Origin: Actinomycetota bacterium | GTDB taxonomy: Bacteria; Actinomycetota; Actinomycetes; Actinomycetales; Dermatophilaceae | NCBI GenBank assembly: GCA_020161815.1 | Contig: JAIUOP010000003.1 | Location: forward strand, 1 to 64,000 | Direction of reading: 5' to 3' | DNA length: 64,000 bases | In this document: positions 8,455 through 16,371 of the stretch, piece after piece | Layout of the letters: each line of letters starts with the position of its first letter | Numbering within the stretch: the first letter of the stretch is position 1 | Made by a program: the position numbers and the translations under genes | The notes under the pieces: model-generated | Told to the model about the DNA's origin: nothing | What the model saw: the letters and a program-made list of their open reading frames with translations, nothing else | Database searches by the model: none

Positions 8455-8525
8455 GCGGGCGTAGCTCAATGGTAGAGCCTCAGTCTTCCAAACTGATTAC
8501 GCGAGTTCGATTCTCGTCGCCCGCT
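8455..8525 (+). tRNA. tRNA-Gly (anticodon UCC)
   Basis: A 71-nt cloverleaf with acceptor stem GCGGGCG/CGCCCGC, anticodon loop CTTCCAA (anticodon TCC) and T-loop AGTTCGATTCT. CCA is not encoded; the 3' end lies one base before the murI start codon. Confidence 0.97.
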
Positions 8526-8526
8526 C

Positions 8527-9348
8527 GTGGATCCATCCCCCATCGGCGTCTTCGACTCCGGCTACGGGGGGCTGACCGTCGCACGCGCCATCCTCGACCA
8601 GCTGCCCCATGAGTCGGTGGCCTACCTCGGGGACACCCTGCACGCGCCCTACGGCCCGCGCCCGATCGCCGAGACGCGCGCCCTGGCCCTGGACTGCCTC
8701 GACCGCCTCTACGACCACGGCGTCAAGCTCCTCGTCATCGCCTGCAACACCGCGAGCGCCGCCGTGCTCCACGACGCCCGCGAGCGCTACGACGTCCCCG
8801 TCATCGAGGTCATCCGCCCGGCGACCCGCCGCGCCGTGCGTGCCACCCGCAACGGCCGCATCGGGGTGATCTCGACCGTGGGGACCCACCAGTCCGGCGC
8901 CTACCTCGATGCCTTCGCCGCGGCACCGGACCTGCACGTCATGAGCGTGCCGTGCCCGCGCTTCGTCGAGTTCGTCGAGGCCGGCATCACCGGCGGGCCC
9001 GAGCTGGGCGCGATCGCGGCGGACTACCTCGCCCCGCTCCGGGAGGCCGATGTCGACACCCTCGTCCTGGGCTGCACGCACTACCCCCTGCTCACCGGCG
9101 TCATCGGCTACGAGATGGGGGAGGGGGTCACCCTCGTCTCCTCGGCCGAGGAGACCGCCAAGGACGTCTACCGCGTCCTGCGCGAGCACGACCTGCTGCG
9201 CCCCGACGACGCGCCGCCGCCGACCCACGGCTTCACCACCACGGGCGACCCCGCCGAGTTCCGTCGCCTCGCCACCCGCTTCCTCGGGCTCGGCAGCGAG
9301 CTGGGCGAGCTCTTCGTCTCGCTGCCCCCCGCGGCCCGTCGCGACTGA
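8527..9348 (+). CDS. murI: Glutamate racemase
   Basis: 273 residues. It makes D-glutamate for peptidoglycan. The two catalytic cysteines lie in [11 protein letters not shown] and [10 protein letters not shown], and the N-terminus [16 protein letters not shown] matches the family. GTG at 8527 is the only start that keeps this N-terminus, yet it begins one base after the mature 3' end of tRNA-Gly (8525). There is no room for a leader or ribosome binding site outside the tRNA, so 3' processing of the tRNA would leave an essentially leaderless murI mRNA. Confidence 0.96.
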   Translation: MDPSPIGVFDSGYGGLTVARAILDQLPHESVAYLGDTLHAPYGPRPIAETRALALDCLDRLYDHGVKLLVIACNTASAAVLHDARERYDVPVIEVIRPATRRAVRATRNGRIGVISTVGTHQSGAYLDAFAAAPDLHVMSVPCPRFVEFVEAGITGGPELGAIAADYLAPLREADVDTLVLGCTHYPLLTGVIGYEMGEGVTLVSSAEETAKDVYRVLREHDLLRPDDAPPPTHGFTTTGDPAEFRRLATRFLGLGSELGELFVSLPPAARRD

Positions 9349-9364
9349 CCCGACCCCAGGGCAG

Positions 9365-9402
9365 CGGTATGCCGTGTGCTCGGGTGAGCACACGGCATAC
9401 CG
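9365..9402. terminator. Hairpin built on inverted GTATGCCG/CGGCATAC
   Basis: A perfect 17-bp stem with a 4-nt loop (GGGT), whose base carries CGGTATGCCGTG and its inverse. It lies between murI (+) and the metalloprotease remnant (-). No U-tract. Confidence 0.8.
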
Positions 9403-9420
9403 ACCGATGGGGCGTGGGTG

Positions 9421-9697
9421 TCAGGCCTTGCTGCCGGAACCGCTCGCGCGGAAGGCGATCCAGGCGTCGTTCATCCGCTCGACCTGGCCGGGCGTGAACA
9501 TGTTCATGCACGAGTCCTGCGTGTAGTCCATGAAGTTGTGGATCGGGTCCAGACCCGGTGCCGTGCAGGTGTCGGCGCCCTCGGGGCAGTTGAACTGCGG
9601 CTCGGCCTCGCGCGGGGTGTCGGCCACGTAGTCGCCAGCGGCAGGGCAGCCCTTGTTGAAGGTGTGGTCGAGCATCATCCAGTGGTGCTCATGGGTG
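9421..9697 (-). pseudogene. Remnant of a PAPP-A-like (M43) zinc metalloprotease
   Basis: Only the C-terminal third is present: [41 protein letters not shown] and FTPGQVERM match secreted pappalysin-type proteases, which are normally over 280 residues. The zinc motif HExxHxxGxxH has shrunk to [10 protein letters not shown], one codon short, and upstream of about 9697 homology ends, where the T7SS promoter region begins. The gene is inactive by both criteria. A DNA rearrangement that brought in the T7SS cassette could have removed the rest. Confidence 0.75.
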
Positions 9698-9784
9698 CTC
9701 CCTCGTCCGCCCACGGGTCAGGGCCACGGAAGTCGCAGGCAACCGCCGCCAAGGGCGTAGGTGGCCCAATGGAGGGCGATGCAT

Positions 9785-9828
9785 GGGGAGTGCTCCCCGT
9801 GGCCGGGCTGGGAGACCGCGCTTAGGCT
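9785..9828 (+). promoter_or_regulatory. T7SS-locus promoter with palindromic operator (copy A)
   Basis: The palindrome GGGGAGTGCTCCCC (9785-9798) is followed after 24 nt by a -10 box TAGGCT (9823-9828); GTGGCC/TGGCCG at 9799-9805 occupies the -35 position. The same palindrome at the same distance from a -10 box occurs at 29860-29903 ahead of the other T7SS locus. Its place just upstream of -35 suits an activator, though a repressor is also possible. Confidence 0.6.
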
Positions 9829-9859
9829 GGCAGGAGCATTGAGTCCACAAAGGGGGAGT

Positions 9860-10312
9860 ATGACCGAGCACTCGACGACCTCGGACGGCGCCGCGGGCTT
9901 CGAGGAGTTCGCCGAGCGCCAGCGCGCCATGATCCCGCCCGTCGTCTACCTCCCGGTGGTGGGGGTCGATGGTCGCGACCACGAGGTCGAGATGCGGACG
10001 ACGAACGATGGGCGCATCGCGCTGCTCGCCTACACCGCGCTCGACCGTCTGGCTGCGTGTTGTGGTCCCGGACAGAGCTGGATCCTCGCGCACACCGAGC
10101 GTCTGGCCGATCTCGAGCAAACGCAGGCCTACGACGTCATCTACTTCGACCTACCGCTGCCGGAGGACCTCCGCAAGGAGGCATCCATCGAGACTGAGGA
10201 AGGCTCCGGCTCCGGAGAGGTGGGGCCGCAGTCCACGGTGCCGGAGGTCGAACCGCGAGCTGCTCTGGGCACGCCTCGCCTGACGAGTGGCGAGGGGCCG
10301 ACGCATGGGTGA
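9860..10312 (+). CDS. SAV_915-like protein at a T7SS locus
   Basis: 150 residues, cytosolic, no signal peptide. VVYLPVVG, then NDGRIALLAYTALDRLAACCGPGQSW and VIYFDLPLPEDL follow the pattern of the SAV_915/SseB-like proteins often found beside WXG100 genes in actinomycetes; their function is not established. The start ATG follows AAAGGGGGAG. It is the first gene of an overlapping four-gene cassette, with its stop 8 nt inside the next gene. Confidence 0.55.
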   Translation: MTEHSTTSDGAAGFEEFAERQRAMIPPVVYLPVVGVDGRDHEVEMRTTNDGRIALLAYTALDRLAACCGPGQSWILAHTERLADLEQTQAYDVIYFDLPLPEDLRKEASIETEEGSGSGEVGPQSTVPEVEPRAALGTPRLTSGEGPTHG

Positions 10313-10595
10313 CTTCCAGTACCAGTTCGATCGCTGCCAACAGCTGGCCAAGGACCACGACAGCATCGCCAAGGACATCGACGCGCACGCGGAAACCCTC
10401 GTGACCAGTCTTGACGGAGGCGAGGGCGCCGAGTTCATCCTCAACGGCTTGGCCGCACTCGGCGCGGCCATGGGCCAGCTGAGCGCCGTCCAATCCTCAG
10501 CAGCCGTGCGCCTGCGGAACGCCGTCGACGTCCACAAGGGCATCGAGGACCAGGTCGACGACGACTTCCGCGCGCTCGAGAGGCAGGTGCCATGA
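10305..10595 (+). CDS. Small helical WXG100/EspC-like protein
   Basis: 96 residues, predicted all-helical, without cysteine, signal peptide or membrane segment. The segments IAKDIDAHAETLVTSL and LAALGAAMGQLSAVQS resemble small T7SS substrates or chaperones of the EspC/WXG100 type, but no WxG motif is present. It overlaps the gene before by 8 nt and the gene after by ATGA, so it is made together with the large candidate effector and may be its secretion partner. Family assignment is tentative. Confidence 0.55.
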   Translation: MGDFQYQFDRCQQLAKDHDSIAKDIDAHAETLVTSLDGGEGAEFILNGLAALGAAMGQLSAVQSSAAVRLRNAVDVHKGIEDQVDDDFRALERQVP

Positions 10596-11758
10596 GCATC
10601 GACACCTCCATGCCCGGCAGCCCCAGCGACGTCTTCGCCGTGGCTGAATGGTTCGGCAAGGTCGAGACGACGATGAACACGGGGGCTCGCGAGACGCGGC
10701 GATTGGGCAGCGCCTCCTGGGGTGCCCTCGACGGCCCCGCGGGAGATGCCTACCGAGACTTCCTCGGCGACCTCAACAAGGCCACCCAAGAGCTCGAGGA
10801 CCTCGCCGGTGACGCAGAGGACAAGGTGCGCTCCTACGGCCAGCAACTGAAGTGGCGTCAGGAGGACATGGCCGATCACCGCTCGACCGCCCGTTCCGGA
10901 GGTCTCACCGTGGTGGGAGAGGTCATCCAGCGGCCCCCGGACGCCATCTCGCCGGGCGACCTTCCCGCCGGTGCCACACCGGAGGAGAGCGCCGAGTGGC
11001 AAACCAAGAAGACGGCCTACGAGGCGGCCAAGGACAAGGTCGAGCTCTACAACGAGCTCCTCGGCGAGGTGCGTAGCACCTTTGACCGGCTGGACACGTG
11101 GGTCACCGACAATCTGGTCGACCTCGAGAAGAAACTGTCCTCACCATTGACGATTGCCGCGATCTTCGGCGCCCTCTCCGGTCTTGGACTCACCATTCCC
11201 CAGAACAGGTTCGAGGCCCGCGCCCGCGACCTGCGCAGCAGTGCGATCCGGACGGCCGAGGCCCTCGCTCGCCGCCGGTCGGGAAGCCCCGCGGTTCGCA
11301 GTGGCAGCCGCGCCCCGCGTCAGCAGGCCATCGATCGTGCCTCGCGTCCGGGAACGCGGGCCGGCAATCTGCTGGGGCAGGCCGACGATGTCGCGAAGAT
11401 CGGGAAGTGGCTGGCCCGGGGAAACGCCGTCACCGCACTGGTCATCGGCGGGTGGGAGATCGCCAATGGCAAGTCCCCCTCCAGCGTCCTGATCGAGACG
11501 GGCACCAGCATGCTCGCCGGCGCAGCTGCGGCGGCCATCATTGCGGGAGCCGCCGTCACCCTGCCGGCGTGGGGAAGTGCTGCCATCGTCGTCGGAGTCG
11601 GCGCCGGTGCGGCGGCCCTGGCCGGTTGGGGCTATGAAGCACTGGTGCCCCAGGCCACGCGCGAGAAGATCGACGAGGGACTCAGGGACGCGTGGGATGC
11701 CACGGGAGGCAAGGCCGTGGACGCCATTGGAGACGCCTGGAACTCGGTGTTCGGATGA
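10592..11758 (+). CDS. Candidate T7SS-secreted effector with glycine-rich hydrophobic C-terminus
   Basis: 388 residues. The N-terminal 100 or so are helical with a WXG-like turn (SWGALDGPAGDAYRDF, near 43-57), as in secreted T7SS proteins. A charged helical linker (about 120-180) and a basic region (about 205-260) follow. The C-terminus is a glycine/alanine-rich hydrophobic block (SMLAGAAAAAIIAGAAV and AAIVVGVGAGAAALAGWGY), as seen in membrane-active effectors. A toxin role is inference. It is coupled by ATGA overlaps to the gene before it and to a membrane protein gene after it. Confidence 0.6.
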   Translation: MSIDTSMPGSPSDVFAVAEWFGKVETTMNTGARETRRLGSASWGALDGPAGDAYRDFLGDLNKATQELEDLAGDAEDKVRSYGQQLKWRQEDMADHRSTARSGGLTVVGEVIQRPPDAISPGDLPAGATPEESAEWQTKKTAYEAAKDKVELYNELLGEVRSTFDRLDTWVTDNLVDLEKKLSSPLTIAAIFGALSGLGLTIPQNRFEARARDLRSSAIRTAEALARRRSGSPAVRSGSRAPRQQAIDRASRPGTRAGNLLGQADDVAKIGKWLARGNAVTALVIGGWEIANGKSPSSVLIETGTSMLAGAAAAAIIAGAAVTLPAWGSAAIVVGVGAGAAALAGWGYEALVPQATREKIDEGLRDAWDATGGKAVDAIGDAWNSVFG

Positions 11759-12510
11759 GCGCCCCGACGAAGGTGCTGGAGATCTCGCACCCGCCGGTCG
11801 CCGAGTCGCTGCGTTCCGGCGGAGGGCTCATCCCAGTGCTGGTCCTGTCGGCTCCCCTGTTTGCCGTCGCTGCGGCGGCGTGGTGGGCAGGTGAGGAGGA
11901 GCTCGTGATCCTGTTCACGACGGGAGCCGCGTGCCTTCTTCTCCTGCTCATCGGGCTCATGTCAGCGCGGTGGCCCGGCCGCGCTGGCCGCCTCCGCCTG
12001 GCCGTGGACGAGGACGGAGTGACCGTGGTTGGTTCCCCCTGGCCCTCCCGTCTCGAGGCACTGGCGGTGGTCCCTGCCGTGATCGGCACGGGCTGGTTCC
12101 TCGTGCGACTCGGCTGGCCGGGCGATGTCCTCGGTGCCCTCACCCTGGTGCTGCTGGTGGGCCTGCTCGCGCTCACCGCGCGATCCGCACTCCGGATCGC
12201 CAACGGGACTCGACGGGTGCCGGCGATCACACTGACGAGGTCGGGTGTGAGCGTGACCCAACCGGACGGGCGGGAACCCTTCGCCTGGTCGGACCTGGTC
12301 GGCGTGAGCCTGGAGGGCAAGGGCGGTCGGCTCCTTCTGCGCGGGCACGAAGGCTCGTCGGTGCCGATCCTGACGCAGGAGCTTCGATCGGACCCCGCGC
12401 TGGTGGCTGCCCTCGTGCGGACCTACCTGGCGACGCCGTCCCGTCGCCCCGAACTCGCCGACGAGCGCGTTCTCGACCGCCTTCGAGCGGGACGACTCGA
12501 CCACGGCTGA
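11755..12510 (+). CDS. Four-helix membrane protein, candidate immunity protein
   Basis: 251 residues with two pairs of transmembrane helices (near 25-45 and 50-70; near 98-118 and 122-142) and a soluble C-terminal domain beginning VPAITLTRSGVSVTQPDG, which looks like a bacterial PH-like fold. Its ATGA overlap with the candidate membrane-active effector and its membrane location suit an immunity factor; it could instead be a structural part of the secretion locus. No specific family was recognised. Confidence 0.55.
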   Translation: MSAPTKVLEISHPPVAESLRSGGGLIPVLVLSAPLFAVAAAAWWAGEEELVILFTTGAACLLLLLIGLMSARWPGRAGRLRLAVDEDGVTVVGSPWPSRLEALAVVPAVIGTGWFLVRLGWPGDVLGALTLVLLVGLLALTARSALRIANGTRRVPAITLTRSGVSVTQPDGREPFAWSDLVGVSLEGKGGRLLLRGHEGSSVPILTQELRSDPALVAALVRTYLATPSRRPELADERVLDRLRAGRLDHG

Positions 12511-12587
12511 GCCGACAGCGCAACGGGGTGAGGCCGGAGACGCGAGGTGCCAAGACGCGCGGTCCCCACCCGTGCCATGCTTCGCGC

Positions 12588-13943
12588 GTGAGTTTCAGCG
12601 GTGACCGCGCTCCGGGAGGGAAGCGGCGGATCTTCCGGCATCCCGCTCAGGTCGTGGTCTTCTCCTTCGCCGCGGCGATCGCCATCGGCACCGCCCTCCT
12701 CATGCTCCCCATGTCCCGCACCGGGGAGGGCTCCGCACCCTTCATCACGGCCCTGTTCACCGCGACGAGCTGTGTCTGCGTCACCGGTCTGGCCACCGTC
12801 GACCCGGCGACCTACTTCACGCCCTTCGGCCAGGCCGTCATGGTCGGGCTGATCCAGGTCGGCGGCTTCGGCATCATGACCATGGCCTCCCTGCTGGCGC
12901 TGTTCATCTCGCGCCGGATGGGCCTGCGCACCCGGCTGACCGCGGCCGCCGAGACCAAGAGCGTCGGCATCGGTGACGTCCGTCGCGTCTTGCGCGGCGT
13001 CTTCGCGATCACCGTGACGGTCGAGGCCTGCGTGGCCCTGGCGCTGACCCTCCGGTTCGCGACCGACCGGCCCCTGCCGACCGCGATCTGGCAGGGCGTC
13101 TTCCACGCCGTCTCCTCGTTCAACAACGCCGGCTTCGCCCTCTTCAGCGACAACCTCATCGGGTATGCCGGTGACCCCTTCGTGCTCATCCCCATCTCGC
13201 TGGCGATCATCATCGGCGGCATCGGCTTCCCCGTCATCATGGAACTCCTGCGCCGCACCCGACCGCGCCACTGGAGCCTTCACACGCGGATGACCCTGCT
13301 CATGACCGCGGTGCTCCTCATCGGCGGCACGGTGTTCATGGGCTGGAGCGAGTGGTCCAACCCGGCGACGATGGGCGGCTTCGGCATCGGCGACAAGATC
13401 GACCTCGCCTTCTTCCACTCGGTCCAGCCGCGCACCGCGGGCTTCGCCGCGTGGGACTACGGCAAGGCGACCGACGAGACGATCATGGGCACGATCCTGC
13501 TCATGTTCGTCGGCGGCGGCTCCGCCGGCACTGCCGGTGGCCTCAAGGTCACGACCTTCCTGCTGCTCTTCTTCGTCATCGTCGCCGAGGTGCGCGGCGA
13601 GCCGCACGTCACGGCCTTCGACCGACGGATCAACCCGCGCGTGACGCGCCAGGCCCTCACCGTGGCCCTGCTCGGGGTGGCCGCCGTCGTGGGCGCGACC
13701 ATGGCGCTGACCGAGGTCACCGACCTGCCGCTGCGCGAGGTGATGTTCGAGGCGACCTCGGCCTTCGGCACGGTCGGGCTGTCCATGGGCATCACCGGCA
13801 AGCTCAACGTGCCCGGCCAGCTCATCATCATCGGCCTGATGTTCCTGGGCCGGCTCGGCCCGATCACCCTCATCTCCGCGCTCGCGCTCCGCGAGACGCA
13901 CCGGCACTACACCCTCCCGGAAGGAGCGCCCCTCATTGGCTAG
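12588..13943 (+). CDS. Potassium uptake channel subunit, TrkH/KtrB family
   Basis: 451 residues with the four-fold pore-loop architecture of TrkH/KtrB. Filter-like segments are SCVCVTGLATV, SSFNNAGFAL, VQPRTAGFAAW and SAFGTVGLSMG. It forms the K+-conducting subunit, gated by the RCK protein encoded next. GTG at 12588 gives MSFSGDRAPGG; earlier in-frame starts would run into the preceding gene. The stop lies within the start of the regulator gene (8-nt overlap), so the two form an operon. Confidence 0.93.
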   Translation: MSFSGDRAPGGKRRIFRHPAQVVVFSFAAAIAIGTALLMLPMSRTGEGSAPFITALFTATSCVCVTGLATVDPATYFTPFGQAVMVGLIQVGGFGIMTMASLLALFISRRMGLRTRLTAAAETKSVGIGDVRRVLRGVFAITVTVEACVALALTLRFATDRPLPTAIWQGVFHAVSSFNNAGFALFSDNLIGYAGDPFVLIPISLAIIIGGIGFPVIMELLRRTRPRHWSLHTRMTLLMTAVLLIGGTVFMGWSEWSNPATMGGFGIGDKIDLAFFHSVQPRTAGFAAWDYGKATDETIMGTILLMFVGGGSAGTAGGLKVTTFLLLFFVIVAEVRGEPHVTAFDRRINPRVTRQALTVALLGVAAVVGATMALTEVTDLPLREVMFEATSAFGTVGLSMGITGKLNVPGQLIIIGLMFLGRLGPITLISALALRETHRHYTLPEGAPLIG

Positions 13944-14604
13944 GCACATCGCGGAGTCCGACGGCGTCGTCGTCATCGGACTGGGCCGCTTCGGGAAGTC
14001 CCTCGCGCTCGAGCTCGAGTCCGACGGTGTCGAGGTGCTCGGCATCGACCGGGACGAGCGCCTCGTGCAGTCCATGGCCGGCCGGCTGACCCACGTCGTC
14101 GCCGCCGACTCCACCGATGTCGAGGCCCTGCGCCAGCTCTCGGTGCAGGACTTCTCGCGGGCCGTCATCGCCATCGGAAACAACCTCGAGGCCAGTGTCC
14201 TGACGGCCTTCGCCCTCAAGAAGCTGGCCGTGCCGCACATCTGGGCCAAGGCGACGAGCGCCTCGATGAAGGAGATCCTCACCGAGATCGGCGTCGGCCA
14301 CGTCGTCCGCCCCGAGCACGACATGGGCCGGCGGGTCGCCCACCTCGTGCGCGGCAAGCTCATCGACTACATCGAGTTCGACGACGGGTACGCCATCGTC
14401 AAGACCACGCCGCCCAAGGAGATCCAGGGCAAGACGCTCAAGGAGGCCGGGGTCCGCAGCAAGTGGGGCGTGACCATCGTGGGCACCAAGGCGCACGGGC
14501 AGGACTTCACCTATGCCACGCCCGACACCGTGATCGACCCCCAGGGCCTGATCATCGTCAGCGGCGACCGGCGCAAGGTCGAGGCCTTCTCCAACACCGA
14601 CTGA
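13936..14604 (+). CDS. Potassium uptake regulator, TrkA/KtrA family (RCK domain)
   Basis: 222 residues with the NAD-binding fold VVVIGLGRFGKSLALEL, then the RCK_C part with ALKKLAVPHIWAKA and IIVSGDRRKVEAF. It binds nucleotides and gates the TrkH/KtrB subunit. The TTG start at 13936 overlaps the end of the channel gene by 8 nt and gives MARHIAESDG; rare-codon initiation may keep the ratio to the channel low. Confidence 0.93.
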   Translation: MARHIAESDGVVVIGLGRFGKSLALELESDGVEVLGIDRDERLVQSMAGRLTHVVAADSTDVEALRQLSVQDFSRAVIAIGNNLEASVLTAFALKKLAVPHIWAKATSASMKEILTEIGVGHVVRPEHDMGRRVAHLVRGKLIDYIEFDDGYAIVKTTPPKEIQGKTLKEAGVRSKWGVTIVGTKAHGQDFTYATPDTVIDPQGLIIVSGDRRKVEAFSNTD

Positions 14605-14665
14605 TCCCCGGGCTCGCCACGCCGGTTCGGCCCGCCACGCGTGGCCGGTTAGCATGGTGCCCTGC

Positions 14666-14750
14666 GTATGCCGTGTGCTCACCTCTCGTGGGCACCGCCA
14701 CCGCCGGGACGCCCCGGTGAGGGGGAGGGCTGACCGGCTCCACGGCATAC
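14666..14750. repeat. Wide inverted pair of GTATGCCGTG/CACGGCATAC
   Basis: GTATGCCGTG (14666-14675) and its inverse (14741-14750) flank 65 nt between the RCK gene and tig. The arms match those of the compact hairpins at 9365, 16215 and 20277, but the long loop makes terminator function doubtful. TAGCAT at 14650-14655 just before it may be the tig -10 box. Confidence 0.6.
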
Positions 14751-14792
14751 GAATCCGAAGTTTCCCCGACCACCACCGTGGAGTGCGCCAAA

Positions 14793-16148
14793 GTGAAGTC
14801 TGCCGTCGAGACCCTCAGCCCGACCCGGGTCAAGCTCATCGTCGAGGTCCCCTTCGACGAGCTCAAGCCCGACCTCGACGCGGCCTACCGCACCATCGGG
14901 TCCCAGATCCAGATCCCCGGCTTCCGCAAGGGCAAGGTCCCCACCCGGATCATCGACCAGCGGGTCGGCCGCGGCGCCGTCGTGCAGGAGGCCGTCAACG
15001 AGGCGCTGCCGCGCCTGTTCGCCGAGGCTGCCGAGGCCGAGAACCTGCGCGCGATCGGCCGCCCGGACGTCGAGGTGACGGCCGTGCCGCTGCAGGACGG
15101 CGAGGACTTCGAGTTCACCGTCGAGACCGACGTCCGCCCCGAGATCGAGCTGCCCGAGCTCTCCGGCATCGCCGTCACCGTCGATGACGTCTCCGTCTCC
15201 GACGAGGACGTCGAGGCCCGCCTGACCGACCTGCGCCAGCGCTTCGGCACCCTCGTCGGCGTCGACCGTGCCGTCGAGACCGGCGACCACGTCTCCATCG
15301 ACCTCTCCGCGACCATCGGCGACACCGAGATCGACGCGGTCGAGGGCATCTCCTACGAGGTCGGCTCCGGCAACATGCTCGAGGGCATGGACGAGGCGCT
15401 CGTCGGCCTGAAGGCCGGCGAGACCAAGGAGTTCAAGGCTCCGCTCGCCGGTGGCGACCACGAGGGTGAGGACGCCGACTGCGTCGTCACCGTCCAGTCG
15501 GTCAAGGTCCGCGAGCTGCCCGAGCTCGACGACGACTTCGCCCAGCTCGCGAGCCCCTTCGACACCCTCGCCGAGCTCCGGGCGGACATCACCAAGCAGG
15601 TCGAGCAGAGCAAGAAGTTCGAGCAGGGCGTGCAGGCGCGCGACAAGGTCCTCGAGCACCTCCTCGAGGTCACCGAGATCCCCGTGCCGGACGGCATCGT
15701 CGAGGACGAGGTCAACTCCCACCTCGAGGGCGAGAACCGCCTCGACGACGACGAGCACCGCGCCGAGGTCGACGAGTCCACCCGTCGGGCGCTGCGGGCG
15801 CAGTTCCTCCTCGACGCGCTCGCCGAGAAGTTCGAGGTCCAGGTCGAGCAGCCCGAGCTCATCGAGTACCTCATCATGAGCGCCCAGCAGTACGGCATGG
15901 ACCCCAACCAGTTCGCCCAGGCGATCGACAGCCAGGGCCAGATCGGCGCCATGGTCTCCGAGGTCGCGCGTCGCAAGGCGCTTGCCGCGGTGCTCGAGGA
16001 GGCGACCGTCACCGACGCCTCCGGCGACACCGTCGACCTCGAGGACCTCGTCCCGCGGGCCCAGGGCGAGTCGGCGGACTCGGCCGACGAGGCCGGCGAG
16101 GATTCGGCGGCTTCCGAGGCTGACGAGGACGGCGCCGACAAGGCCTGA
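14793..16148 (+). CDS. tig: Trigger factor, ribosome-associated peptidyl-prolyl isomerase
   Basis: 451 residues. The ribosome-binding signature GFRKGKVP lies near residue 45, an FKBP domain (ISYEVGSGNMLEGMDEAL) in the middle, then the helical chaperone domain and an acidic low-complexity tail (ESADSADEAGEDSA). It folds nascent chains at the tunnel exit. GTG at 14793 begins MKSAVETLSPTRVKL, the usual actinobacterial N-terminus; an in-frame ATG at 14778 would add five residues unlike the family. Confidence 0.97.
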   Translation: MKSAVETLSPTRVKLIVEVPFDELKPDLDAAYRTIGSQIQIPGFRKGKVPTRIIDQRVGRGAVVQEAVNEALPRLFAEAAEAENLRAIGRPDVEVTAVPLQDGEDFEFTVETDVRPEIELPELSGIAVTVDDVSVSDEDVEARLTDLRQRFGTLVGVDRAVETGDHVSIDLSATIGDTEIDAVEGISYEVGSGNMLEGMDEALVGLKAGETKEFKAPLAGGDHEGEDADCVVTVQSVKVRELPELDDDFAQLASPFDTLAELRADITKQVEQSKKFEQGVQARDKVLEHLLEVTEIPVPDGIVEDEVNSHLEGENRLDDDEHRAEVDESTRRALRAQFLLDALAEKFEVQVEQPELIEYLIMSAQQYGMDPNQFAQAIDSQGQIGAMVSEVARRKALAAVLEEATVTDASGDTVDLEDLVPRAQGESADSADEAGEDSAASEADEDGADKA

Positions 16149-16214
16149 TCCTCCCGCGGACCTTGCCCAAGGGCGCCTGGAGGCGCCATCGGGCACGGTC
16201 CCGACCACGGCGGT

Positions 16215-16252
16215 CCGTATGCCGCGCACCCACCCGGGTGCGCGGCATACGG
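16215..16252. terminator. Hairpin built on inverted GTATGCCG/CGGCATAC
   Basis: A perfect 17-bp stem (16215-16231 with 16236-16252) and a 4-nt loop; the stem base is CCGTATGCCGCGC and its inverse. It lies after tig (+) and before the end of the LacI gene (-). Confidence 0.82.
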
Positions 16253-16371
16253 CGTTTGTGGGATGGGTTGTGGGACGCGGTGCGTGTCCTCGACACTCTC
16301 ACGCTGGGTGCGCGAGGGGCCGCTCGGTGGCGCGGCCGGGAGCTTGTGTCAGGGCGTGTCGAGAAGGGTCC

